Shown here one piece after another: positions 50,710-59,025 of a stretch of 59,159 nt of DNA. The notes beneath the pieces were generated by a model, which had not been told where the DNA came from, did no database searches, and saw only the letters and a list, made by a program, of their open reading frames with translations. The position numbers and the translations under genes are program-made. This DNA comes from an uncultured Clostridia bacterium (GTDB lineage: Bacteria; Bacillota; Clostridia; Oscillospirales; Ruminococcaceae). The first letter of the stretch is position 1. The number at the start of each line of letters is the position of its first letter. The stretch spans positions 1-59,159 of the forward strand of contig CAMZIK010000004.1 in NCBI GenBank assembly GCA_947307175.1, read 5' to 3'.

Positions 50710-52155
50710 TCATTTATCTTCAACAAGTTTGCCATTGTTGATAGTAAATAATTTGCCGTCGATCTTCAATCCCTTGTCTGTGGTCTGACAATAAGTCCAG
50801 ACAGTATCATCGAATTTGCTCACACCGTAGATAGTGGTATCGCCATCTTTGGTTATCGTGGCGTTCTTGTCGTAGTGAGTAATATCTATCATTACAGGCT
50901 CGCTCATTATTGCAGCAGGTACTTCGCTGGCGATGTCAAGCACAACTATCATCGGTGCTACTCCGCCGTTTGTGACCTTGTCCGCCAATATCACAAGCAA
51001 CTCTTTAGTTTCGCTTCCGTTGATAACAGTGTAGCTTTCCATATTATATATCCTGCCCGTGATGCACATATTGCTGTCGCCCGTAAAAAGCTTGTCGGGA
51101 TGCTCAACCACAGTCTGATCGCTTGCCCTGCAAAGAACGCTCCTGCCGGCTGAACGGTCGTAGTAAGCGCCGTATGCAAATCTGCCATTATTAGTGATGG
51201 TAAACGCACTCAGTATCTCAAGCTTATCAGAGTCTTGCTTGTGACCCACAAAGTCTTCAATGCTCATACGGTATGTCTGGACGAGATCTCCGTTTTTGCA
51301 GCTGTGATCTATACCGTCAATAGTCACGCCGTCATTTGTTACCTTGAAAACATCTTTCAGCCCTATAACTCTGGTGGGATACTTGTTTACATCGAACTCA
51401 GCGTATTCCGATCCTTTACAGTATTTCTCCATAGTTATGCCGACATGCCCGATACTTGCACACAAAGGCTCGTCACCGTCTACCTTTATTATCGTCACTG
51501 CGGGATAATAACCGTCATCGTTGATAATCTCCACCAGCAGCGCCGCATACTTGCTGCCGCCCATCTCAAATATCTGCGACTCGAATATATCGTAAGGCAG
51601 TTCAAATGTGCGTCCACCGGTTATTCCTTTAAGCTCAGTGTACTCAGTGACCTTTCCGCCGCTGACCTTAAACAGTGTACACTTTCTTTCGCCGCCTCTG
51701 TAAAGGCCATAACCACAGTCTTCGTCAACATCGAAATAATCCAACGATGAAGGATCAGAGCTTCCCTCCTTCAGTTCAGGCTTGCTTTTGATGTAGTCTT
51801 CAAGGATAGCCTTGTTTGATGCGCTCGGTACCTGGGAAGATGATTGTGAGGTCACCTGTACCGCCGCCGAACTTGAATCTGCACTGTAAGTCTCGGGTCT
51901 GTTCTTTGAAAGCATGAAATATGCAAATGCACCTCCTATCGCAACAATGGCGATAGCTGCCGCTGACACCAGCGCGCCTGAGCGCTTGACGTGAGCGCCC
52001 GACTGTCTGATGTTTGTTCTCGTTTCTGCGTAGCCCACGTTGTTTTCTTCTGTTGTCTCTTCTATATTTCTTTTTGTATCGTCTGTCGTTTGGACAGTGT
52101 CCCCCATAAGTTCATCAAGGGGTATCTGCTTCATTAATTCTGTGAGCCTGCTCAT
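50710..52155 (-). CDS. Presumed anti-sigma membrane protein
   Basis: A 481-aa protein with a cytosolic N-terminus (1-57, MSRLTELMKQIPLDELMGDTV), one membrane segment (about 60-80, SGALVSAAAIAIVAIGGAFAYFML) and a large outside domain (about 100-481). The domain has repeated short strands with charged turns (KAILEDYIKSKPELKEG; VDEDCGYGLYRGGERKCTLFKV; FEMGGSKYAALLVEI). Its ATG overlaps the sigma stop by 4 bases, the usual sigma/anti-sigma arrangement. The N-terminus is short and shows no classical zinc-binding anti-sigma motif, so how it holds the sigma is unclear. No family is recognised for the outer domain. Confidence 0.78.
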   Translation of the reverse strand: MSRLTELMKQIPLDELMGDTVQTTDDTKRNIEETTEENNVGYAETRTNIRQSGAHVKRSGALVSAAAIAIVAIGGAFAYFMLSKNRPETYSADSSSAAVQVTSQSSSQVPSASNKAILEDYIKSKPELKEGSSDPSSLDYFDVDEDCGYGLYRGGERKCTLFKVSGGKVTEYTELKGITGGRTFELPYDIFESQIFEMGGSKYAALLVEIINDDGYYPAVTIIKVDGDEPLCASIGHVGITMEKYCKGSEYAEFDVNKYPTRVIGLKDVFKVTNDGVTIDGIDHSCKNGDLVQTYRMSIEDFVGHKQDSDKLEILSAFTITNNGRFAYGAYYDRSAGRSVLCRASDQTVVEHPDKLFTGDSNMCITGRIYNMESYTVINGSETKELLVILADKVTNGGVAPMIVVLDIASEVPAAIMSEPVMIDITHYDKNATITKDGDTTIYGVSKFDDTVWTYCQTTDKGLKIDGKLFTINNGKLVEDK

Positions 52156-52703
52156 AAGGTGACACCTCCCTTTATAAGTTCCTTTCTGAGTTTGGCTTTT
52201 CTTCGTGAGAGTATATTCCAGACTTTTTTCTCCGCCACGTTTCTTCGCTTCGCTATCTCCTTAACGTCAAGCTCGAAATAGTAGCGGTCGATGAAAATTT
52301 CACGGTCGGGTGAAGGCATTGCCTGCACGACTTTCTTGATGATGTCAAGATTTATCTTTCTTGCGGTCTCGTCCTCAAGATCAAGTTCAAGCTGAAGATC
52401 GTCTTCGATCGGATCGACAGGCGCACCCTTGGTTATCCGTCTTAGCTTATCGACTGTACAGCTTGAAGCGGTCATGGATATGTAGCTTTTCAGGCTCATT
52501 TTGTTTAAGTCTATTTCATTTCTTTTATTCCACACCTTATAAAACGTATCCATAACTGTTTCTTCTCTGTCGCTTTCGGTGTTTATCATCCGCCCGGCGA
52601 TGTATTCCACATACCGCCTGTACTTTTGCATAACAGTCTCGAAAGCTTTCTGGTCGTCAGCGCGCATCCGCCCGAGCAGCTCTTCGTCTGTCATATTTCT
52701 CAT
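52152..52703 (-). CDS. ECF-type RNA polymerase sigma factor
   Basis: A 183-aa sigma-70 family protein. Region 2 is LGRMRADDQKAFETVMQKYRRYVEYIAGRMI plus REETVMDTFYKVWNKR. Region 4 is MPSPDREIFIDRYYFELDVKEIAKRRNVAEKKVWNILSRRKAKLRKEL. It would direct RNA polymerase to a small set of promoters when released from its anti-sigma. RBS AAGGA. Its own promoter region and that of the divergent C39 peptidase gene share a spaced block (52725-52762 and 52900-52937), which suggests self-activation and a target. Confidence 0.93.
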   Translation of the reverse strand: MRNMTDEELLGRMRADDQKAFETVMQKYRRYVEYIAGRMINTESDREETVMDTFYKVWNKRNEIDLNKMSLKSYISMTASSCTVDKLRRITKGAPVDPIEDDLQLELDLEDETARKINLDIIKKVVQAMPSPDREIFIDRYYFELDVKEIAKRRNVAEKKVWNILSRRKAKLRKELIKGGVTL

Positions 52704-52724
52704 CTCTTTTCCTTGAAGGGTCCC

Positions 52725-52762
52725 TTCACTTATTTATTCGCAGTGAATGTTGGTTTTCACTC
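52725..52762 (-). promoter_or_regulatory. Presumed ECF-sigma promoter of the sigma gene
   Basis: On the minus strand the block reads GAGTGAAAA, then GCGAATA starting 21 bases after its first base, then GTGAA at 33 bases. Exactly the same words at the same distances occur in front of the C39 peptidase gene. Confidence 0.72.
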
Positions 52763-52837
52763 AGTATCAAAAAAACTTTTCATTATTTATATCGCATTTA
52801 ATAATAACATACTATTGTAAATATAGCAAGCACAAAA

Positions 52838-52873
52838 TAGAGGCTGGTGCATTCAGAATGCATCAGCCTTTTT
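52838..52873. repeat. Intergenic hairpin repeat, copy 3
   Basis: AGAGGCTGGTGCA and TGCATCAGCCTTTTT with a short loop. It lies upstream of two divergent genes, so it is not in a place where a terminator is required. Confidence 0.82.
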
Positions 52874-52899
52874 ATGATAAATATTTTTTCAAAAAAATT

Positions 52900-52937
52900 G
52901 AGTGAAAATTGAAAGTGACTGCGAATATATAGGTGAA
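52900..52937 (+). promoter_or_regulatory. Presumed ECF-sigma promoter of the C39 peptidase gene
   Basis: GAGTGAAAA (52900-52908), GCGAATA (52921-52927) and GTGAA (52933-52937) have the same spacing as in the sigma gene's own promoter region. An A/T-rich stretch precedes it as at the other site. Confidence 0.72.
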
Positions 52938-52983
52938 AGAAGAAATCAAGGTCAAAATTTAACACTATCAAGGGGAGATAACA

Positions 52984-54084
52984 ATGAAAAAAAAAATTGC
53001 GGCTATGCTTAGCATATGTATCGCGCTTTGTATGGCAAGCTGCGGCAGTGAGGTCGCCAGCAGTGCAGACAAAAAAGCACAGACAACTGCTGTAAGCAAA
53101 ACAGAAATATCTATCAAAGGACAGGCAGCTATGCAGTCAGCACCAAACTCAGTCACAGCAACGAAAAAATCAGAAACTGAAACTGCTCAGCAAACGCAAG
53201 CCGCACCTGAGACGACCCAGGAAACAACAACGACCAAACCAAGTGAGACTGCTCCTCAGAGCAATACGACAACCGCCGTCACGACCGAGCCGACGCAGAC
53301 AACAACTGCACCCGTAACGATCGACAAGAGCGACACATCTTCAAAGCTGTATTTCTTCCCATATACAACAAATCTTCGGGATATGGAAAAGAACAAGGTC
53401 GGAACGATCGAAGCGGGCAGCTTTTATTCCGGACACTACAACCCAAGCTACGACGGATACGTTGTAATAAACTATCGCTACCGTGAATACCTGATAGCAA
53501 ACAGCTGTGTGATTGAGCAGACCGGAGCAAAGATACTTGAGACAGCAGCGATAGGACAGATGGGCGGCGACATCTACGGCAAGAAAGCCTGCGGTCCGAC
53601 CTCTGCAACGATACTTGTAAACTATCAGCTGGGAATGAAATGGACAAAGGACGAGCTGATCCGTTTCTGCGAACAAAGCGGTCTCAACGATCAGGGCAGC
53701 CTGACAAGCGGCGGCGGCATCACTGCACCGAACCTTATGAAGCTGATAGAGAGCTATTCCGGCGGCACAGTATCGGCAAGCAACCTTTACGGCGCCGACC
53801 CGACATCTACACTCAAAGGGCTTATCGACAACGGCGAAAGGAGCATCGTTGTTGCAAGCTACCGATCAGGCAGCATCGTTGCACAGCCTGATTCACCCGC
53901 ACACTTTGTTGTTATATGCGGATATGAATACATAGGCGGCGAGCTGTATTTCTACTATGCAGACCCGTATTTCGCTGGCGGCGGAAAAAGCCTTATGAGA
54001 GTTAGCGCACAGACACTGGCAGCATCCATGAACTACGTTACAAAAGAACCGAGATGTATAATCACTGTTACGAAAAACGCCTAA
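52984..54084 (+). CDS. Secreted C39-like cysteine peptidase lipoprotein
   Basis: A 366-aa lipoprotein (signal peptide MKKKIAAMLSICIALCMASC, Cys20 lipobox). A long Ser/Thr-rich linker (about 30-120) follows, then a small domain (KLYFFPYTTNLRDMEKNKVG). Last is a papain-like C39 domain: Cys203 in GKKACGPTSATIL, His307 in PAHFVVICGYEY and Asp327 in YYADPYF. The catalytic Cys-His-Asp set is complete. It may process or cut peptides or cell-wall proteins outside the cell. Its promoter block suggests control by the divergent ECF sigma factor. Confidence 0.9.
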   Translation: MKKKIAAMLSICIALCMASCGSEVASSADKKAQTTAVSKTEISIKGQAAMQSAPNSVTATKKSETETAQQTQAAPETTQETTTTKPSETAPQSNTTTAVTTEPTQTTTAPVTIDKSDTSSKLYFFPYTTNLRDMEKNKVGTIEAGSFYSGHYNPSYDGYVVINYRYREYLIANSCVIEQTGAKILETAAIGQMGGDIYGKKACGPTSATILVNYQLGMKWTKDELIRFCEQSGLNDQGSLTSGGGITAPNLMKLIESYSGGTVSASNLYGADPTSTLKGLIDNGERSIVVASYRSGSIVAQPDSPAHFVVICGYEYIGGELYFYYADPYFAGGGKSLMRVSAQTLAASMNYVTKEPRCIITVTKNA

Positions 54085-54110
54085 AATCATCACATGTTTT
54101 ATATAAAAAA

Positions 54111-54143
54111 CAAGGCTGGTGCAAATCAAATTGCATCAGCCTT
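54111..54143 (+). repeat. Intergenic hairpin repeat, copy 4
   Basis: AAGGCTGGTGCA and TGCATCAGCCTT pair around a loop of 8-9 bases, 27 bases past the C39 peptidase stop. The T-tract is short, so termination may be weaker. It belongs to the same family as the copies at 39921, 44257 and 52838. Confidence 0.8.
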
Positions 54144-54355
54144 AGTTATTTAGATATTATGAATGCAAGTGCAACCGTCCTGCGAACGCTCGGGACTTCA
54201 ACCTGCACGGTGTTGCCAATAGAACCTAATGGCAGCACAACGGCATCGGTTTAATTTTCCCCGCAGATACGCCGTTTGCGTGGTCTTATTATAACTCACA
54301 AGAGCTGAAATGTCAAGTGATTTTCGGATACGAAATAATAAATCCTGATTTGTGT
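54144..54355. other. Intergenic stretch, no clear gene
   Basis: Short open stretches exist on both strands (for example 31 codons from 54165 on the plus strand), but none has a good ribosome binding site or a recognisable match. It is AT-rich near 54290-54355. I see nothing else that is reliable. Confidence 0.4.
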
Positions 54356-54473
54356 TCAGATCGACCATTCTTTTGCTTTTCCGTAATCATTGATGAAATT
54401 GACAGAGATACCTTTTTCCTTTATTGCACGCAGAAATACGCAAGCATATCCCGAACGGAAAATCCTTTCCCTT
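54356..54473 (-). pseudogene. Remnant of a STAS-like paralogue
   Basis: The final 38 codons (FLRAIKEKGISVNFINDY, then GKAKEWSI, stop at 54356) match the end of the 126-aa protein at 41850-42230 (KSKGIAVSFTEDYEKAKEWLI). The start is missing and a stop codon lies in frame upstream. An IS3-type fragment abuts it, which suggests insertion and decay. Confidence 0.7.
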
Positions 54474-54498
54474 AACTACAGAGTGCATTTACAGGTAA

Positions 54499-54624
54499 AA
54501 GATAACGACTTTCAAGGAAACTCGAAGAATGATTGATTATTTCATTTACTATTACAATCATCAGCGTATTCAACTCAAAACAAAACTGACTCCGCTTGAG
54601 TTGCGAAGCCAGTTCGTTGCTTAA
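54499..54624 (+). pseudogene. C-terminal fragment of an IS3-family transposase
   Basis: A 41-codon in-frame tail ends at 54624 and reads FKETRRMIDYFIYYYNHQRI, then QLKTKLTPLELRSQFVA. This is the characteristic C-terminus of IS3/IS150-type OrfB. A TAA at 54496 cuts the frame upstream. The downstream words ctgtccgcacaaaatggtgcgg near 54652-54674 look like the IS end. It is an inactive remnant. Confidence 0.8.
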
Positions 54625-54701
54625 TTTAATATGCCATAGGGACTTTTTTGTACTGTCCGCACAAAATGGTGCGGTTCAGTTTACAAAGGAGCTTTGCTGC
54701 G

Positions 54702-57700
54702 TTATATCGAGTTTTTAGCTATATCTGCAATATGGCTGTCTGGTACAACGCCCTCGCCGCCGAATGTGGTTATAGTGGCTGCATTCTTTCCTTTGAGGTA
54801 TGCCTTTTGTGCATCGTTCAGGTTTGGCGTTTTTGCCTTTCCGTTTATCAGGAACAGCGGTGCTTTGTTGAGTGCTGCGTAAACGCCGCCTGCGAGAGCA
54901 TCGGGGAAATCCATTCCTGTTGCTACACAGAGCATATCGCCGTTCAGAGTATCCTTGAACTGCTCGTTGACTGCAACGCAGGTTTCAAATCTGTTTGCGC
55001 CAAATACTCTTTTTGGTGTAACGCCCAGGGCATTGCCTGCCTTTTTCATCATATCGTTTGAGATCACTCCATCACCGCCGATAACGTATGCGTTCTTCAC
55101 GCTGCCCTTGATCTTTGCAAGGTATGCAGCTGTGTCAGCATTCAGATTGCCCTTTGTCGTAAGGTAGATCATCGGAGCATTTTTGAGTGCAGCGACTGTG
55201 CTAACTGACAATGCATCAGCGTAATCCAGTCCGTAAACGAAGAACACATCTTCGGGTGCTTTGCCGCTGAGCTTCTGCATTTTTTCTGCTATCTTGGTGG
55301 CGGTTTCAAACCTTGTTGCGCCTGCTATTCGCTCTGTTTTCAGTCCTTCTTTTTTGAGAGCTGACTCTACTTCTTCGCCTACTGCACCGGTTCCGCCGAG
55401 AATGATAACGTTCTTTGCTTTAAGCCTTTTTATCTCTGCGAGCGTTTCTGCGGGAAGAGTTTTAAGGTTTGTAAGCAAGATAGGTGCATTCATATTTTTT
55501 GCAAGTGACATGCCTGCAAGTGCATCTGCGTAGTTCAGACCATAAGCAAGAACGACCGTGTCACTTCCGTCAGGGAAACCTGCCTTTGAGATCTCAACAG
55601 CAGTTTCGTATCTGCTGGCGCCTGCGAGGCGCTGGATTGCGTTCTTGGTAGTTTTTGTTTCGACTCTTCCGCAGACTGAACATTTTCTCGTCTGGGTCGA
55701 TGTTCCCGTTTCCATGTCAAAACTTGTGGTTGTCCAGTCACTGAATTTGTGACCTACTGTATTTACGGTATAGCTCAGATCCTCAGGGAAGATAGGCTTG
55801 CGCTCCTCGTCGAGGTACACACCCATAAACTTGAGGCGAGCGGTGCTTTCGATGCTGCAAAGCTTGGCAGCTTCTTCGGTAACTGTATATTCATATGGTA
55901 TCTCAAGTGTCTCGCCCTTAGCCAGCTTGTTGAATACAGCATTCTTGTTGTTCTCGCCAATCATGAACTGCTTGCCGTTGATAGTAAGCTCAACTTCAAA
56001 ATTGCCGCCCATTTCTTCAACAAGCACAGCGCTGTCGGAGTTGTATTTTACCTTGATAACGCCCTTGAGCACATCGCCTGCCTTGTAGGTCTCCTGCTCG
56101 CTGACAGGCTTGTTCACAACCGAGAGATATTCCGTTTCGGGATAGCTTCTTACAGCGAAATTATCATACTCAAAGCCGTCGTTGTTCAGATCCTTGTTGA
56201 GTTTCTTCAGTTCAGAGATAACATCTGCCCAGTCGGTCCAGTCAGAGCCGCTGCCGACAAAGCTTTCGCCCTTGTTGACTACTGCCTTGGAATAACTGGT
56301 AGACGGAGTGTAACGCGCAGGATCCCCTCCCGAATCAAGAAAACGCTCATGAGCATAGGGCTCGTAGTGATCCATACCCTGCTTGTTGAGATCCCTGCTG
56401 ACATTAAGCTGATAGCCGTCGGGATCCTTGATCTTAACAACTACGGAATACTTATCGCCCTTGCGCAGAGCCAATGATCTTCCGATATCGACCATATGAT
56501 ATCCGATATAATCGAAATGCTCGGTGCTCTGTGCAAACAGCTCACCGTCAACAGGAGAAGAAGCATTATCGTTCAGCTTGTAAACGCTGTATTCAACATC
56601 GCTTTCAGCTGATGTTACTTCAACGCCGATAAATCTTACCGAGCAGTTGTTCTCAGCAGTAAAGACGCTTGCCATGCCGATCTCGTCCTTCATAGATACC
56701 CTGTTTCTTAACTGAGAAGGCAGGAAATCGTACATATCAATATTTTTCAGAAGGTATGAGGTGTCTTCTTCCGTATCAAAGCTGTAGCTCTCACCCAGGA
56801 TCATGCTCTGATCATAGTATGAGAGATAGAAATATCCGGTGTTTTCGCTGCCCCATTCGGTGCCCCAGCTGTTCTTGATTATCCACGCGCCGTCGCCGCC
56901 GATAGTTCCGTTGGGATCGTTGAAATACTCCTTGGGGAAATTATCGTCATATCCGACTATGCAGACAGCGTGGTTGGGAGTCAGCGGCTTGTTGACAGAA
57001 TCAGGGTCAGCCGGGTCATAGGTCTTGTCATAGGTGTACTGAGCCCATATAACAGCTTCGTCCTGGTTGGAGGTATGGTTGCCGTCCTTGTCGATAAAAT
57101 TCATATATCCGCCGTCACCGATGACCTGTCCGGGCAGCGACTGGTCTGCCTGAAAGGCGACTGCAACGCCTCTGCCGTTTACAAGCTCTCTTTTTATAGC
57201 CTCAACGCCGGCAGGATTATAGACATATTCTTTGTTCTCGCCCAGAACATAGGGCGGAGGAAGAATATTTCCGTCCTTGAGGTAGTATTCGTGACTGAAA
57301 CGTCCGGACTCATCAAGTGTCCAGTCAACAGAATCCTTTGCATAAAATGCTGCATATTTTTTTCCGATCGATTCCGGCGGAGGGTTTTCCACTATTTCTG
57401 AAAGACGGTTAAGCGTCACGAACTCATAGTCGGGATACTTTGCGGTCAGTTCATCAACGACCGCATCTTGATCCTCTCTGTTTATCACTTCATCATAAAG
57501 CGTACCCTCTGAGGAATCATCCTTTTCGTGATCGCCGGTGATCTCTATTCCAAAAAGCAGGAGCCGTACAATACCGGCAGTTTCGTCACTTGTGCGGTAA
57601 GGGAAATCCTTTTCTAACGCGGGGCCGATGCCTGCTGAATACATTGTGTTTGAAGTGGTATAAATGCCGCCGTTCTGATAGACCTTAGTGCTGATCATTT

Positions 57701-58250
57701 CCGGTGTGGCGCCTTCGGGATAGCCCAGATAGATGCCCTCTCCTGCCTGCGAAAAATATTTTCCGCTTTCCTCAGTCAGAGGCATATAGGTGAACCACGC
57801 AAGATGCTTTTCTGAAAAATCATAATAAGGCTTGAATAATTCATTTTCAGGATCGTTATAGTCAAAGTCTTTGGCAGATGCCACGCTTATCTCAGCTGCG
57901 GCTGTGCCTCCGAAGCTCCAGCAGGTGCCCCAGGGGCTCTGATCCTTTACGGGCGAAACATAGTTTTTTCCGTCAACATCACGAAGATCGAACTTCTCGG
58001 GCAGATCGACCTTATCCATCACCGGAGTATTGGTGTCCGTGTTCGACAGGATCCCGTTTACTGTGCAGTAAAGGTAAGAGGTTTCTCTTTCAAGTTCATC
58101 AGCTTTCAGGTCGTTTGCGTGAACAGCAGCAACGATGTCTGCCTTGGAATAGGCTTCGGCACTCAGGTCTACAAAAGGCAGAGTGCTGGTCGCAGTGCAA
58201 AGCACTGCAAGGCCTACCGCAAGCGTGCGTTTAAAGGCATTTTGTTTCAT
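54702..58250 (-). CDS. Large C1A papain-like surface protease with cell-wall-binding repeats
   Basis: A 1182-aa exported protein. Signal peptide about 1-33. The papain-type domain (about 83-485) has Gln104 and Cys110 (KDQSPWGTCWSF), His427 (NHAVCIVGYDD) and Asn460 (IIKNSWGTEWG), a complete catalytic set. A lectin-like beta region (about 500-650) and further beta-rich segments follow. Three type 2 cell-wall-binding repeats (about 890-1182) anchor it (RLAGASRYETAVEISKAGF, RIAGATRFETATKIAEKM, RVFGANRFETCVAVNEQF). It would cut proteins at the cell surface. RBS AAAGGAGG. The leader hairpin at 58280-58306 may modulate translation. Confidence 0.95.
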   Translation of the reverse strand: MKQNAFKRTLAVGLAVLCTATSTLPFVDLSAEAYSKADIVAAVHANDLKADELERETSYLYCTVNGILSNTDTNTPVMDKVDLPEKFDLRDVDGKNYVSPVKDQSPWGTCWSFGGTAAAEISVASAKDFDYNDPENELFKPYYDFSEKHLAWFTYMPLTEESGKYFSQAGEGIYLGYPEGATPEMISTKVYQNGGIYTTSNTMYSAGIGPALEKDFPYRTSDETAGIVRLLLFGIEITGDHEKDDSSEGTLYDEVINREDQDAVVDELTAKYPDYEFVTLNRLSEIVENPPPESIGKKYAAFYAKDSVDWTLDESGRFSHEYYLKDGNILPPPYVLGENKEYVYNPAGVEAIKRELVNGRGVAVAFQADQSLPGQVIGDGGYMNFIDKDGNHTSNQDEAVIWAQYTYDKTYDPADPDSVNKPLTPNHAVCIVGYDDNFPKEYFNDPNGTIGGDGAWIIKNSWGTEWGSENTGYFYLSYYDQSMILGESYSFDTEEDTSYLLKNIDMYDFLPSQLRNRVSMKDEIGMASVFTAENNCSVRFIGVEVTSAESDVEYSVYKLNDNASSPVDGELFAQSTEHFDYIGYHMVDIGRSLALRKGDKYSVVVKIKDPDGYQLNVSRDLNKQGMDHYEPYAHERFLDSGGDPARYTPSTSYSKAVVNKGESFVGSGSDWTDWADVISELKKLNKDLNNDGFEYDNFAVRSYPETEYLSVVNKPVSEQETYKAGDVLKGVIKVKYNSDSAVLVEEMGGNFEVELTINGKQFMIGENNKNAVFNKLAKGETLEIPYEYTVTEEAAKLCSIESTARLKFMGVYLDEERKPIFPEDLSYTVNTVGHKFSDWTTTSFDMETGTSTQTRKCSVCGRVETKTTKNAIQRLAGASRYETAVEISKAGFPDGSDTVVLAYGLNYADALAGMSLAKNMNAPILLTNLKTLPAETLAEIKRLKAKNVIILGGTGAVGEEVESALKKEGLKTERIAGATRFETATKIAEKMQKLSGKAPEDVFFVYGLDYADALSVSTVAALKNAPMIYLTTKGNLNADTAAYLAKIKGSVKNAYVIGGDGVISNDMMKKAGNALGVTPKRVFGANRFETCVAVNEQFKDTLNGDMLCVATGMDFPDALAGGVYAALNKAPLFLINGKAKTPNLNDAQKAYLKGKNAATITTFGGEGVVPDSHIADIAKNSI

Positions 58251-58279
58251 ATTTTATCCTCCTTTGTTTTTATAAAATA

Positions 58280-58306
58280 CACACCCCCGGTCAACCCGAA
58301 GGTATG
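58280..58306 (-). promoter_or_regulatory. Leader hairpin in front of the protease gene
   Basis: On the minus strand CATACC...GGTGTG closes an inner CGG/CCG stem, about 30 bases before the ATG and just before the ribosome binding site. It is small. Its role is not known. Confidence 0.4.
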
Positions 58307-58411
58307 CTTTTCAACTATTGAAAAAATACATAGCTATACTATTTGACAGTCTGAGCGCAACATTTCAGCATAGCTTTATCAACTTCACAAACAAATGTAA
58401 TTGCTAATTAT

Positions 58412-58440
58412 ATATTAGCATAATTTGGTCGAATTGTCAA
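58412..58440 (-). promoter_or_regulatory. Promoter of the surface protease gene
   Basis: On the minus strand TTGACA (58435-58440) and TAATAT (58412-58417) are 17 bases apart. The leader is about 160 bases. Confidence 0.78.
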
Positions 58441-58495
58441 CATAGATGCATTATTTTATTAATTTAATTAAATTGTCAGGTTCTCATTCTGACGC

Positions 58496-58520
58496 AAAAA
58501 GCCCCCACTTTTGTGGAGGC
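58496..58520 (-). terminator. Terminator behind the decayed surface-protein gene
   Basis: On the minus strand GCCTCCAC pairs with GTGGGGGC around AAAA (58501-58520), followed by TTTTT. It sits 9 bases past the remnant's stop codon. Confidence 0.85.
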
Positions 58521-58528
58521 TTTTGGTG

Positions 58529-58735
58529 TTATACGCTCAGTTTTGCGACTTCTTCTGCAAGCTTATCGGGGACAGCTACTGTGCCGCCGAAGATGTAAAG
58601 CTTGTTTGGTTTCTATGCTTTCAGGAAGCTCTTTTGTGCATCTCTCAGGGTCGTGTCTGCGAGCAGAAGCGGTGCTTTCCGGTTTGCTGCGAAAACTCCG
58701 CCAGCAAGTACGCAGACGCTCTTATTCTGTTATGC
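58529..58735 (-). pseudogene. Remnant of a cell-wall-binding-repeat surface protein (C-terminal part)
   Basis: The frame reads LAGGVFAANRKAPLLLADT, then TLRDAQKSFLKA, an in-frame TAG, then KPNKLYIFGGTVAVPDKLAE and a proper stop at 58529. This is the last repeat of a type 2 cell-wall-binding domain and is close to the end of the intact protease (LAGGVYAALNKAPLFLING). The internal TAG and lack of a start show decay. Confidence 0.82.
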
Positions 58736-58757
58736 TGCATGGCTTGCTATTACCAAT

Positions 58758-59025
58758 TCATATTGATGCTGTATGATACGGCTTGATGGAATAGCCTTTC
58801 ATATTCAGAGTGTATTTGCGGTTCACAGGTACGAACAATTCCATCTTTTCTTCTGTTGCGTAAGAATAGTAGCCTACGGCGATACCGTCGGCGCAGCTGT
58901 TGACAGTACTCTTGCAAGCCTTTGCACCGCTGACGCTGACAAGCTTTTCACAGCCGCTTTCATCAAGCAGTTCGATATCGTTATAATGCCGGAAGGAGTA
59001 TTTTAGACCAATTTCCTGAGGTCAG
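58758..59025 (-). pseudogene. Remnant of an exported beta-rich domain
   Basis: The open frame reads GLKYSFRHYNDIELLDESG, then CEKLVSVSGAKACKSTVN, then GIAVGYYSYATEEKMELFVP and YTLNMKGYSIKPYH, then stop at 58758. It has no start and is separated from the repeat remnant by a short non-coding gap. Both pieces probably come from one former surface protein upstream of the terminator at 58496. The parent family is not recognised. The bases 59026-59159 show only AT-rich sequence with a TATAAT-like word. Confidence 0.6.
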
